From assembly GCA_947069175.1 (NCBI GenBank), contig CAMTDV010000023.1, positions 88,381,563 to 88,445,562 of the forward strand: DNA of 64,000 bases. Reading direction: 5' to 3'. The notes beneath the pieces were generated by a model. That model saw nothing but the letters and a program-made list of their open reading frames with translations, had not been told where the DNA came from and did no database searches. Positions 20,570 to 32,076 of this stretch are shown piece by piece. Numbering within the stretch: the stretch's first letter is position 1; each line of letters opens with the position of its first letter. The stretch comes from Scalesia atractyloides (taxonomy: Eukaryota; Streptophyta; Magnoliopsida; Asterales; Asteraceae). A program made the position numbers and the translations under genes.

Positions 20570-22004
20570 AACGACAAAAATGAAAATCCTGCAGCAGTAG
20601 CCACCGTAGCTTACGGCGGGCTGCTGCTGTTAACAAATAAAAAGTCATCACCGTAAGACAGATGGTTCTGACCGTAATACAAAATGGTCTTGACCGTAAG
20701 CTACGGTGGCTAACCGTAGCTTACGGTGGGTCTTGAAGTGAAATTTTGGTTTGTTTATTTAAGCCATGCTTAAACAAATCGGTTATGTTTGTATTTCTTG
20801 TATAAATTATATAATAGAACAATTTGTATTGTAGGTGAACCTTAAGACATCAGGATGTTGATCAAGACAAACGAAGAACCGAACACTTCCGAATTTTCTA
20901 GCTTCCGCTTTACTTTTCCTTGTGTAAGAAACAAACTAATGTTAAAGTGTTTGTGAATAATTATGTACTTAAGATTTTTTTTAATCTAACATGTCAATGT
21001 GGGAATACTTTTGACTGTATCAACTACATTAAACCTTAAATGTTTTGAACTGTGGAAATATATATGAATTTGGTTGATTATAAAAATCCATGATATAAAC
21101 TAGTAACAATATGTTTAGAATACTTGTACTTTATGCTTTGTTGGTGATATGCAAACCAAGTGTTTATGAAATGCCTTAGTTAAGAATTTTTCAATTTTGA
21201 CTTCGGACCATACATAATGATCATGATTTGAGTATGTAAAATAAGTACGTATTAAGTTTTTAAGATGTCTAATCAAAGAATTTATGTAAAGTAAGCATAA
21301 GATATGAAGTCTAAGTATAAACGGTCATGTATAGGTATCAAGGAAGAAGGTTCTAGTCACTCGAAGCAACAAGGAAATCGGGACCGAGGTATGTTACTTG
21401 TTTATTTCAAGTTTCGCTAGTAGAAATGTTTATGGTCATATTTGTAGTAGTGTTCATGTTATCGACTTGTCACAAACGGGTCAAGCAAATTGGAATGTCA
21501 GGCTATGTAATTGACCCATTACCAACGGGTTAAACGAACAAGAATAATATGTTTAAGAATGGTCAATAATTAAGGATGGTTAAAGTACATGATATGCAAT
21601 TTATGTTATGTGAATGATTATCATGTTGACGAAAAATTAGTATAATGTAATTACATGTAATTAATATTATTTCTTGTTGTTATGTATAGGTAAAGCGCAA
21701 CTATAGGTGTATCGCGATGCTTGGAACGAACACACTAGCTCTTCTCGTGACATGCTTCCGATCTAATTGTAGCAAGTGGGTCAAACTTTTGTTGTTATAA
21801 AATTTTAGTGTGTATGTTAGAATAGTTAGCCAAAAACACATGTTTCAAATCTTTTGTAAATGCTGAACATTATGTAACTAGTTTAAACGGTTAATTCTAT
21901 AAGTATGATCAAGTTTTCTAAGAAATATAAAATGTTCAAATTTGGTCGTATATTTTCGTTCGATAAATTCTCAGTTTGGCCAATGTAATGAAACGGGCGT
22001 TTCA
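20570..22004 (+). mobile_element. Right part of the LTR interrupted by element A (5' LTR of element C)
   Basis: The sequence resumes after A's target duplication and ends GGGCGTTTCA immediately before a primer binding site. Its last 800 bp match the 3' LTR of element C (33603-34413), for example GATGATCATGATTTGAG-like and CGATGCTTGGAACGAAC blocks, so it serves as C's 5' LTR. Near its start are palindromic blocks built from CCGTAGCTTACGG (20601-20618 and 20692-20728). No coding sequence is seen. Confidence 0.75.
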
Positions 22005-22901
22005 AGTTGGTATCAGAGCCGAGGTTTGAGGGATTCAAGTACAAGGACTAAGGTGCTTGAACTCAAACCGAAAGCTCATGTATAGTGTGTGTTCACTCAG
22101 AGGCGCAAAGCAAGTAAGTATATTTGAACCTTAAGAAATTCTTGTAACGAATAATGATACGCGGAATGTTATAGGATGTTACAGAATGATATGGGATGTT
22201 ATGAAATGTTATGGAATGTTACGGGTCAGCTCAGGTTGGAACGGGGCTCGTAAACGGAACATACGATCTAAAAAGTAGGAAGCAACATTTTGCATGACAG
22301 AGGAGGCGTCACCGATGCTGCCTCCTACCTCCGATGCGTAAACTTGCGGCTTACGCAGGTAAGTACCTGACGCTACTATCCGGGGTGCGTCGCCGACGAA
22401 AAATAGGGCGTCGCCGACTCCCCTCACAAATCTGAAACACTGGTTGTGTTAGTTTCTTGCACCACAAGTTCCGTATCTCCTAAAACCTATCCCTTAACCC
22501 TTAAAGAACCTCGAAAAGTGAAAATGAACTGATAGGAAGTTATATAAATATATTTGAAGTATGATAAGGCATGTCGAGAACATAACGTTTTGGAAAGAAG
22601 GATAAGAATGTATGAAATAATAATAAGTCCTTCGACTTATTGATGTCATGTAGAAGATTGTGAACATTTTGCTCACACCATAGAACGAATGATTAAGTGT
22701 GCATCATGGTGTCAACGGTTATAAATGACCACTATAAACTAACGAATGAATATGCTAACAAAAGAAAGATATGGCTGTGTAGATAGCGGATGATAGAGAC
22801 TTGAATAATGACGAATTGGCATAACAAGAAGCATTGAATGAGAAAATTTCTGAGGAAGTTGCAAGGCTATACAAGCAAACCTACCCAAACTAGCACAAGA
22901 A
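22005..22901 (+). other. Primer binding site and leader of element C
   Basis: TGGTATCAGAGC at 22008-22019 follows the LTR end by three bases and matches the initiator Met-tRNA primer. The following 880 bp up to the gag start shows no convincing gene. Confidence 0.82.
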
Positions 22902-23298
22902 ATGGAAAGTCATATGCTAGAAGCGGTCGATGCTATGATGACGAGTAAGCTAGAAGAATTAAAGGGACTATTAGGTGAATCTCAAAACAAGAATGAAACT
23001 CGTAGATGCACGTACAAAGACTTCATGGCTTGTAACCCCGCGACGTATGATGGGGAAACTGATCCCATAAAGTGCCAAAGATGGATCTCTAGTATGGAGG
23101 CCCTTTTTATCCGTAGCCGATGTGAGAAGGAGGATCAGGTAATGTTTGCTACGGGTCAACTCAAGCTTCGGGCCAAAGATTGGTAGGATGCTCCCTTTTA
23201 AGGAATTGGGTGAAGATAAAATTCATGCCTTAACGTGGCAAGAATTTAAAGAACCGTTCTTAAAATATCATTGCCAACAGTCAGCGATTGATAAAATT
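22902..23298 (+). pseudogene. Gag of element C, N-terminal part
   Basis: The start MESHMLEAVDAMMTSKLEEL is followed by the gag-domain start (CTYKDFMACNPATYDGETDP, RWISSMEALFIRSRC, MFATGQLKLRAKDW). A small deletion near 23187 changes frame; LTWQEFKEPFLKYHC follows. It breaks off at about 23298, where element B is inserted, and resumes at 29646. Its sequence is clearly different from the gag of A and B. Confidence 0.83.
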
Positions 23299-24285
23299 TT
23301 TTCACGCCCTGACCCGCAGCGAATATCGTAGTCGGGGCATGATTGAGTTTTCATCAAAGCTCATGACATTTACTATAATAAAGTTTCATATTTATTATTC
23401 GAAATTAAAAGGGAAAATTCCAACAAACGCATAAACCATACAAGAACATAATGTTCTAAACATGACATTCAAATAATACTTTATTTATCTTCTAAGGCCC
23501 AATCCTATGTGTTCCTTGCTTCAACCTGTTCACCTGTATCATGTGTAAAAAATAGAGATTTTGGTCAACAAAAGTTGGCGAGTGAATCCCGTTTAAACAT
23601 TTGAAAGAAATGATATGTAGATTAATTTAAAAAAGTGTGCATAAACCAAATATGAGCAAACGTATATGTAAACTATCCACAAAACCACATAAACATCTAG
23701 CAATATACACATGAGCATGATAAATGATGAGCTATGAGATCAAGGCTCAATCAAACATAGCCAATCTAATTAGGCAACGCGATGCTCTACCAGTATAAAA
23801 CAGGGAACTGCTGGGCCTAGCGTCAATGCTTGCCTGAAATGAGAAAATATAACCACATATAACAATAAACCAAATATCACATAATACGTTAGATCATATA
23901 ATGGTAGTAGCACAAGTGTTTGAATAAACGATATAAATAAACGACACATGATACACCCCAAAACATGAATAAAAAAGGGGAGTTTGTAGGAATTCACTCA
24001 CAGTGGGTGCGTTCTTGATTTGATACGAGCGCGCACGATTTAAACATTCCAACCGACGAGATAACTAACCTAAATATTCACGTAATAATTCGGTAAATAT
24101 ATTTCTTTTACTTAAAATTAGTATTTTTATTTAATGAAATTTATTAGCCTTTTTAGACAAATTTTATAGTATTTATCACTAATTTTTATATTTAAAAAGA
24201 CTTAGTTTATTATATATTTTTATGGATTTAGAGATAAATAAAGAACATGTTTATTAAAAAAAATTTGCTTATTAACAATTCACTG

Positions 24286-24531
24286 CGCATAACCAGACTC
24301 GAACCCGCGCACCTTGCCTCGCATTGCACACAGATTTACCGATTGGGCTGTGTGACTAACCCGGAATATTTAGAATTTATATTAAATTTATACACTTACT
24401 GATAGTTAATATGTATAAGGTTTAAAAAATGTTGGTAATATTCAGGAAATCGACAGCGTAGGTATGACTCGAACCCGGGACCATGTTTTAGATTTGCACA
24501 CAGTCCACCACTAGACTATGTGTCTAACCCG
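24286..24531 (-). other. Two tRNA-like modules in B 3' LTR
   Basis: On the minus strand the modules begin GGTTAGTCACACAG and GGTTAGACACATAG and end with B-box-like GGTTCGAGTC sequences. Their starts are 168 bp apart, the same period as in the LTRs of A. The hairpin of the second has two changes (CCACTAGACTATG). Confidence 0.7.
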
Positions 24532-25084
24532 GTATATTTACCGTTTTAAAATTCATTTAAACACAGTTTTAACTTCATCTTCTTTGTTTTTAAAAACCCA
24601 GAACATCAATCCGACTGTTTAATCAATAATTCTTATTGAAATGAAAAGAAAAGGATTTAAGTGTTTGTACCGAAACAGAGGGATGTTTTGATTGCTCCGA
24701 TTGAATTCCGGCGATGAGACAAGTTTTCCGGCGAGTGAATTAGAGAGTTCAGAGTGTTTACAAAGTGTTTTGGTGAGTGTGTGCGAGTTCTAAAGGAGTT
24801 TAAGGCTCACTATTTATAGTTGAAGGTTGGGTTCAGGTTGAATTTCAGTTTTTATCGGTTTCGGTCAAGAAATTTTATGACCGAATGATTTGGTAACCAA
24901 TTGCCCGTGATTGAGTATAATCTCATGATTGAAAAATAGTTTTTCTTCGGTTTAATTCGCGAATTGAAACGGAAATTGTTAATCGTTTGCGAGTTACAGC
25001 CGATTACAGGCGGGTGTTTTTGAAATGATTTCAGAGTGTCGTTTCAATATAAAATTTATTTAGTTTGAGTTTATTTCAGATGTA

Positions 25085-25157
25085 TGTGTGTAGTGTAGTG
25101 TAGTGGTGTGTGTGTTAGTATGGTGGAGACCCGGGTTCGATACTCGCGGTCTTCACC
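25085..25157 (+). other. tRNA-like module, opposite sense, in B 3' LTR
   Basis: TAGTGTAGTGG fits the A-box consensus at every position and GGTTCGATACT is close to a B box. A better-kept copy in the other LTR of B (29381-29443) reads GGTTCGATACC. It lies upstream of the LTR's TATA box, as in element A. Confidence 0.65.
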
Positions 25158-25389
25158 TTTTTCTTATTTTATACTTTTTATTAAATATATTTTATTTATT
25201 AACATTTATTATTTTAACCCTATTGTTATATTTATTATTTAATGCGATTAATATAACGAATTTAAACGTTTAACATAAATATGCAACGAAACTTCATATC
25301 ATAAACTTGAATTACAAAAACGGAGCGGGTTTTAGAACCCATTTTACAACGAATGTTACAGTATCCCCTACTTTTAGAAATTTCGTCCC

Positions 25390-26240
25390 GAAATTTAAGT
25401 AGTAGTAGGTTTAACTTGAAAGAGATGCAGGTATATTTCACGCATTGAGTCTTCGCGTACAAGTAAACTCAGGTTCTCGTTTCGACTCCCAACATACCCT
25501 GACTATCGGAATTCGACTTTTTCTTAAACATTTCTTACCGAATTCCATGATTTCTATAGGTTGTTCTACGAAGTGCATCGATTCATCATTCTGAATATCT
25601 TCCAACGGTATATGTAGGTTTTCGTCGGCTAGGCATTTTTTTCAAGTTGGATACATGGAACGTGGGATGAATCTTGCTGAGTTCTTCTGGTAGGTCAAGC
25701 TTGTAGGCTACAGGACCAACTCTCTCGAGTATTTTGAATGGTCCAACATAGCGAGGTGCTAGCTTGCCTTTTTTCCAAAACAAACAACTCCCTTCCATGG
25801 TGATACTTTCAAAAGTACTTGATCGCTAACACAAAACTCGAGTGGCTTTCGTCGTTTATCAGCATAACTCTTTTAACGAATCTGAGCTGCTAGAAGATTA
25901 TTGGTTGTTTCTTGGATTAATTCGGGTCCAGTGATTTGTGCTTCACCGATTTCGTGCCAACATACAGGGGATCGACACTTACGGCCATATAGAGCTTCAA
26001 ATGGAGCCGTACCGATGCTCGAATGATAGCTATTATTGTATGAAAATTCCACTAATGGTAGGTGAGTATCCTAATTGCCCTTAAAGTCGATGACACATGC
26101 TCGCAACATGTCTTCAAGAGTCTGTATGGTGCGCTCAGATTGACCATCAGTTTGAGGATGAAAGGCGGTGCTGAGATCTAAGCGAGTACCTAATGCTGAT
26201 TGTACGGCTTGCCATGTTCGTGAAATTTTTGATTTTGATT
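25390..26240 (-). pseudogene. Integrase C-terminus and chromodomain-like tail of element B
   Basis: Reading leftward on the minus strand: DGQSERTIQTLEDMLRAC, LVEFSYNNSYHSS, APFEALYGRKCRSP, then KPLEFCVSDQVLLKVSPW, the conserved RYVGPFKILERVGPVAYKL (25798-25586) and a chromodomain-like tail with IPIVRVCWESKREPEFT. Several stops and frame changes are visible. The catalytic core before DGQSERT is missing, cut at about 26240. Confidence 0.82.
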
Positions 26241-26935
26241 GAGGCGGTAACGTTCCTAGTAAGGGTTGAATACCCTGCTACAGGAATCGCTTTTTGATGC
26301 CTGAGGTGCGTTGTAACACGGAGATGACTAACTGTATATGGTTTCATGATAGAAGGGTTTTGAGAAAATCGAAGCGCCAAAATGATAAAGTTACGTCACA
26401 AAATGAAATCATCAGCTACATCGTTATCCAAATTGAGATTGACACTACTTACACAGAACTTCCCATAACCGTCTAACAATGCTTTTGATCATCTGACAAG
26501 AATACTTATATATAGGAAGTACCTGCGGCGTATCCATCATATCCTTGTCAAATTTTCATTGACCTTGTTATCCAGTCACGATTAGTTCTATGTGACTCGT
26601 CCTAAAATCTACAAAACATAAACAAACACAACAGCCAATGTTTGAGTCTCGAATCCAAGGAAAGCGAGACTGAATGACGGCGGTACCTCTCTCGTGTGTT
26701 ATGAGGAAGTAGTCAGTCTATGAAAAAGTGAGACACGATCCAACTTCTTTAAGTGATGAGACAAGGTTCGTTGTGATGATGACATGAATTTTAACCGATG
26801 AATAGAGACATGTAATGAAACAACTTGTCAGAACGTGATATAAATTGCTTTTATAGAGTTAATAAAATTTTTATTCATTATTACCAAATTTAAAACAATG
26901 GGAACTAGAATTTTCAAAACAAGAAATGGAAGCTA
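26241..26935. other. Unassigned filler between gag and integrase of B
   Basis: Where protease, RT and RNase H should lie, about 700 bp of AT-rich sequence has no recognisable retroelement domain. Short ORFs at 26147-26380 and 26294-26476 look like chance. It could be a captured host segment or filler at a deletion. Confidence 0.5.
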
Positions 26936-27993
26936 TTAAAGCTTGGATTGGAAATAAAAATAAAATAAACAACTGAAGCAGAGTCTTGAGTCTTTATAAT
27001 GGGAGAAAGGATAGTTAGGTTGTTCGTTTGCACTGTTATTGATCTCAACTGGATTTGCGTTGATGTTGTAGGCTCTCCCTCTTGCTGGTGGAGGTGCTAG
27101 GTTTGCCTGGTTCGCTTGGTTAACTGGGTTTGCTTGGGCTTGAGCGTTACTGATGTTAACCAACCTAGGGCACGTGTTTTGAAGTGGGTAGGATCTCCAC
27201 AATTGAAACAAGCTCTAACATAAGGTACCATTGAATGGTTCAGCTGTTGATGGGTTGGGTCATGTTTTGAGCGGGGAGTGGAGCTTGGTTTTGAGGAGCA
27301 CGACAAGTGTTACTCAGATCACTGTAATGCCCACAATTGGCACACAGTCGGCAATGTAAGGTGGGTTGGATAATGGCAAGTGTTGCATTGAGGGTGAGGA
27401 CCATTGTAGGGTTTCTTGTTTGGGTATGCTGAGTTGGGTGCTACTTGTGTGATTGGGATGGCTTGGAGGGGTACGGCTTGTGGAGTTGGTTGCCTGGTTT
27501 GGGTGACAACAAAATTTTTCCCATTTCGCTTTCTCTTGGCAGTAAATTGAGAAGAGGATCCGGCTTGAGTTGAATTAGGGGTTTCGGTTGATGTTTTGTT
27601 ACTTGCATTATTCTTCTTCTCATCCTTGAAATCCCCATTCCTGATGTGGTTTTCGGTAAGCTTAGTAGCTAGCTCCATTGCTGCTTCCAGGGTTGCAGGC
27701 ACGGTACTCATCACAGAATCCTGAATCTTCGAAGGAAGACCCCGAATGTAATGACCGATCAGGCGGTAAAGAGGAGTAAATAGATTCGGAACCATTTGAT
27801 TCAACTCAAGAAACATTTTGTTGTAGGTTATATGGTCTCCCTCATTTTGTTTTAGGAAGTAGAACTCATCTTCCAGCTTCTTAATTTCTCTTCTTGGGCA
27901 AAAACGTCTTGTCATGAGTTCTCTCAGTTGTTCCCAAGTTAGGGCTACTGCGGCTTCGACGCCTCTTTTACCCTTTTCGGCCTCTTCTCTCAG
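26936..27993 (-). pseudogene. Gag of element B
   Basis: On the minus strand, EKGKRGVEAAVALTWEQL and RRFCPRREIKKLEDEF, YNKMFLELNQMVPNLF and GHYIRGLPSKIQDSV match element A's gag closely. The zinc knuckle ACFNCGDPTHFK lies near 27200, reached through frame changes. The N-terminal third is gone: at about 27993 the gag joins directly to mid-LTR sequence, so the leader, PBS and end of the 5' LTR were deleted together. Confidence 0.85.
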
Positions 27994-28398
27994 TAGCACA
28001 AGTGTTTGAATAAATGATATAAATAAACGACACATGATACCCCCAAAACATGAATAAAAAGGGGAGTTTGTAGGAATTCACTCACAGTGGGTGCGTTCTT
28101 GATTTGATACGAGCGCGCACGATTTAAAGTTCCAACCGACGAGATAACTAACCTAAATATTCACGTAATAATTCGGTAAATATATTTATTTTTACTTAAA
28201 ATTAGTATTTTTATTTAATGGAATTTATTAGGCTTTTTAGACAAATTTTATAGTATTTATCACTAATTTTATGTTTAAAAAGACTTATTTTATTATATAT
28301 TTTTATGGATTTTGGAGATAAATAAAGAAAAGGTTTTTTAAAAAATATACCCCTTTTAGGGGTTGAACCGGGTCGAACCGGCCGAATTGGATGGTTTT

Positions 28399-28648
28399 TG
28401 CATCGTGTGAGACTCGAACACGTGACCTCTCGTATACGTGCACCCAGCTCTACCTGCTGAGCTACGTGTCTAACCCGAAATATATCTGAATTTAATTATA
28501 TATATACACTAACTAAATTAATTCATAATTCTAATTAATTAAAAAGGTTTGCTTTATTAACAATTCGCTGCGGATAACTGGACTCGAACCCGCGCACCTT
28601 GCCTCGCGTTGCACACAGCCCTACCAACTGGGTTGTTTGACTAACCCG
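28399..28648 (-). other. Two tRNA-like modules in B 5' LTR
   Basis: The modules (minus strand) start GGGTTAGACACGTAGCTCAG and GGGTTAGTCAAACAACCCAG, with TAACC marks at 28471 and 28642, 171 bp apart. The first has the TAGCTCAGCAGG A-box form and a B-box-like GTGTTCGAGTC. Confidence 0.7.
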
Positions 28649-29380
28649 GAATATTTAGAATTTATATTAAATTTATACACTTACTTATAGTTAATATGTA
28701 TAAGTATTAAAAATGGCTGGTTTTATTCAGGAAATCGACAGCTTAGGTATGACTCGAACCCGCGACCATGTTTTAGATTTGCCGGTATATTTACCGTTTT
28801 TAAATTCATTTAAACACAGCTTTGACTTCATCTTCTTCCTTTTTAAAAACCCAGAGAATCAACCCGACTGTTTAATCAATAATTCTTATTGAATTAGGTT
28901 ATTTATTATTACTGATTATGAAAATAAATGAAAAGAAAAGGATTTAAGTGTTGGTACCAAAACAAAGGGATGTTTTGATTGCGTAGATTGAATTCCGGCG
29001 ACGAGACAAGTTTTCCGGCGAGTGAATTAGAGAGTTCAGAGTGTTTACAAAGTGTTTTGGTGAGTGTGTGCGAGTTCTAAAGGAGTTTAAGGTTCACTAT
29101 TTATAGTTGAAGGTTGGGTTCAAGTTGAATTTCAGTTTTTATCGGTTTCGGTCAAGAAATTTATGACCGAATGATTTGGTAACCGATTGCCCGTGATTGA
29201 GTATAACTCATGATTGAAAAATAGTTTTTCTTCGGGTTAATTCCCGAATTGAAATGGAAATTGTTAATCGTTTGGGAGTTACAACTGATTACAGGCGGGT
29301 GTTTTTGGAATGATTTTAGAGAGTCGTTTCAATATAAAATTTATTTAGTTTGAGTTTATTTCAGATGTATGTGTGTAGTG

Positions 29381-29443
29381 TAGTGTAGTGGTGTGTGTGT
29401 TAGTATGGTGGAGACCTGGGTTCGATACCCGCGGTCTTCACCT
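29381..29443 (+). other. tRNA-like module, opposite sense, in B 5' LTR
   Basis: TAGTGTAGTGG (29381-29391) and GGTTCGATACC (29419-29429) are perfect matches to the A- and B-box consensus. Their 38-bp separation start to start is short for an active tRNA-type promoter but within the range seen in tRNA-like sequences. Confidence 0.68.
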
Positions 29444-29645
29444 TTTTGTTATTTTATATTTTTTATTAAATATATTTTATTTATTAACATTTATTATTTT
29501 TACTCTATTGTTATATTTATTATTTAATGCGATTAATATAACGAATTTAAACGTTTAACATAAATACGCAACGAAACTTCATATCATAAACTCGAATTAC
29601 AAAAACGAAGCGGGTTTTAGAACCCGTTTTACAACCAATGCTACA

Positions 29646-30240
29646 GGATTCAAGAAGACTTCCTGCGTCTTAGAAAAAAGGAAGAGTCGATCGACGAGAT
29701 TACTAATACATTTTTGACAAGTTAAAATTTTGTCAGGATTTTCTGAAGTCAGAAAGAATGAAGAAAAATCGCGACCCTGACATGTTGAAGGCAGAGTTTA
29801 GAGAATTCATCACCCCTTCAAAATATGAAACCCTAAACGAGCTCATCAATTGGGCCCGTGATAGGGAGATTGGGCTGAAATGACAAGTGGAAAGGGGTGA
29901 TAAGAGATCATCGGAACAGTTCACCAACCCAAGCCCGACAAAGAAACAGAGGTTTCAAGATCATGTTAAGAAGGAAAAAGAGAAGGGTAGTATTCCCAAA
30001 TACATGACTTGCGGGAAGCTCCACACGGGGGAGTCTCTAATCGGTAAAAAGGGATGTTATAACTGCGGTCAAGAAGGACACCCGTACTATAAGTTTCCTA
30101 ATCCCTCGAGAATTTGCTTCAATTGCTTTCAACCTGGTCATGTCAAAACCGAATGCCTAAAGCTTCAACAGAAGACAGGTAAAGAAGGAAGGAAGAAGCC
30201 CCGGATGTTTTTGATACCGGGGCTAGTAGATCATTTGTAT
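29646..30240 (+). pseudogene. Gag of element C, C-terminal part
   Basis: The gag resumes with QEDFLRLRKKEESIDEIT, KAEFREFITPSKYETLNELI and a basic stretch (KKQRFQDHVKKEKEK). Two CCHC knuckles follow: CYNCGQEGHPYYKFP, whose last cysteine is replaced, and CFNCFQPGHVKTEC, which is complete. A frame change and a TGA near 29881 break the reading. A further frame change brings in the protease. Confidence 0.85.
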
Positions 30241-30760
30241 CTAGTAAATTAATGTCTCACACCTCTTTTAAAACTGAGAAGATGCTTATACCCTTAGAAG
30301 TTAAGATAGCCGATAGCAATAGTTATGTGTTACATGAAGTGTGTAAGAACTATAAGATCATTATAGAGGATAAGGAGTTTGACATTGTCCTTGTTCCGAT
30401 GACTTTGGGGGAATTCAAGGTTGTGATAGGTATGGATTGGCTAACCCGATACCATGCTGAAATGCATTGTGAAAGAAAGCAAATTCATGTCCTATCACCC
30501 GGGGGAAAGTGGGTAAACATACAAGGGGAAAGGAACATCGAACCAAAGCTTTGCTCCATCGTCCAAGCCGTCATATATGTAACAAATAGGAATAAGGCAT
30601 TTTGGCCTATGTAATTGATTCTGAACGGGATACTTCAAGATTCGAAGATGTCACCATCGTGAATGAATTTCCGGATGTATTTCTAGAAGAATTACCGGGA
30701 CTCCCACCAGAGCGAGAGGTGGATTTTAGAATCAAGCTGAACCCGGGAGCCAAACCGGTA
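30200..30760 (+). pseudogene. Aspartic protease of element C
   Basis: The catalytic triad reads DTGA at 30213-30224 in the frame that continues into 30252-30614. The second conserved block is VVIGMDWLTRYHAEMHC. Frame changes occur on both sides (near 30200 and 30600). The linker VNEFPDVFLEELPGLPPERE leads directly into RT. Confidence 0.82.
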
Positions 30761-31974
30761 GCCAAGGCTCCATACAGATTGGCCCCGTCCGAGATGAAAG
30801 AATTAATGACTCAAATACAAGAGTTACTCGATAAGGTCTTTACACGCCCAAGTATTTCACCATGGGGAGCGCCTGTCCAATTTGTGAAGAAGAAAGATGG
30901 TTCGATGCGCATGTGCATTGATTACCCAAAATTAAACAAGTTTACAGTTAAAAATCGTTATCCCTTTCCATGAATTGATGACCTTTTCATCAAGGGGCAA
31001 GCTGGTTCTCAAAGATCGATTTACGCTCGGGTTATTGCCAAGTAAGAGTACGGGAGGAGGATGTAGCAAAGACTTCATTTAGAACTCGTTACGGGCATTA
31101 TGAGTTTTTAGTAATGTCCTTCGGGTTGACTAAAGCGCCGGCCGCGTTTATGGACCTTATGAACCGGGTGAGTCGGCCCATGTTGGATAAATTTGTGATT
31201 TTGTTCACAAACGACATCTTAGTATACTCCCGAAGCGAAACCGAACATACAAATCATTAGCGCAAAGTACTCGAGACACTCCGTAAAGAGAAACTTTATG
31301 CAAAATTTTCTAAGTGTGATTTTTTATTAAGGGAGATGTAGTTTCTTGGCCATGTAATAAATGCAGCGGGCATCCTTGTGGACCCGTCTAAAGTAGAAGC
31401 CATGACGAAATGGGTTTCCCCAAAGAACCCAAGCGAAGTGAGAAGTTTCCTAGGCTTGGCTAGTTATTATAGGAGGTTTATTAAATACTTTTCCAAAATA
31501 GCCTTCCTATGACTAAGCTGAAAAGAAGAATGAGAAGTTCATATGGGGGGTGGAACAAGAAAGAGCCTTTCAAACATTGAAGGAGCACTGTCAAGTTCCC
31601 CGTGTTGACCTTACCCGAAGGGACGAAAGATTTATTTGTGTATACTGAGGCTTCGCATCAGGGGCTGGGATGTGTTCTGATGCAAAGGGGCAGGTTATCG
31701 CGCACGCTTCACGACAACTGAGCAGCACGAGGGTAATTACCTAACCCATGACTCAAAATTAGTGGCGGTAGACTTTGCCTTAAAAATATGGAGGCATTAT
31801 TTATATAGGACGAAAAGTACAATTTATTTGGACCATAAAAGCCTCAAGTATATCTTTGAACAAAAAGACCTCAATATGAGGCAACGAAGGTGGTTAGAGC
31901 TTATCAAGGATTATGATTGCGACATTCTTTACCACCCGAGAAAGGCTAATGGTAGTTACACCCCGTTTCCTTGA
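30761..31974 (+). pseudogene. Reverse transcriptase-RNase H of element C
   Basis: SPWGAPVQFVKKKDGSMRMC and the palm follow the linker. The active site reads FTNDIL (about 31201-31218) where the family has FIDDIL, so the first catalytic aspartate is replaced by Asn. FLGLASYYRRFI follows. RNase H remains include VYTEASHQGLGC (Glu in place of the usual Asp) and DHKSLKYIFEQKDLN. There are many frame changes (30974, 31250, 31340, 31510, 31690). The region after KANG (about 31952-32076) no longer matches. Confidence 0.85.
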
Positions 31975-32076
31975 AATAGTAAGGGAAACACAAACAAAAT
32001 AGTTAAATGCGGATAACTCAAATAAAGAAAGAACGAAGGGGTTTGCGGATAAACTAGAGGATAAAATGGAGTCAAA

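Larger units (their letters stand above)
23299..25360 (-). repeat. Element B 3' LTR (reverse)
   Basis: The left end (TTTTCACGCCCTGACCCG) is a decayed form of the TGTCACACCCCGACCCG end seen at 40231. The right end is GAATGTTACA. It is about 2062 bp. Two sense tRNA-like modules remain (24286-24364 and 24460-24531, minus strand, TAACC marks 168 bp apart); the third is absent compared with the other LTR of B. The minus-strand TATA box TATAAATA is at 24811-24818. A tRNA-like module in the opposite sense lies at 25090-25157. Confidence 0.85.
23299..29645 (-). mobile_element. Element B: reverse, internally deleted gypsy element inserted in gag of C
   Basis: On the minus strand B runs right to left: truncated 5' LTR (29645-27994), gag (27993-26936), unassigned sequence, integrase C-terminus (26240-25390), polypurine tract, 3' LTR (25360-23299). 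Protease, RT and RNase H are missing. The LTR junction TGTTACA followed by GTATCCCCTACTTTTAG (25354-25377) is the same polypurine/LTR junction as in element A. The expected target duplications are degraded (AAATT at 23294-23298 against GGATT at 29646-29650), but the gag of C continues across the insert. B's proteins are close to those of A. Confidence 0.85.
27994..29645 (-). repeat. Element B 5' LTR, truncated (reverse)
   Basis: It matches 23907-25360 of the other LTR but lacks the last ~600 bp (the PBS-proximal end). It retains a full tRNA-like module at 28399-28477 that the 3' LTR has lost, and has lost most of the hairpin of a module at about 28745-28785 that the 3' LTR has kept. TATAAATA is at 29099-29106 (minus). 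Confidence 0.85.
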
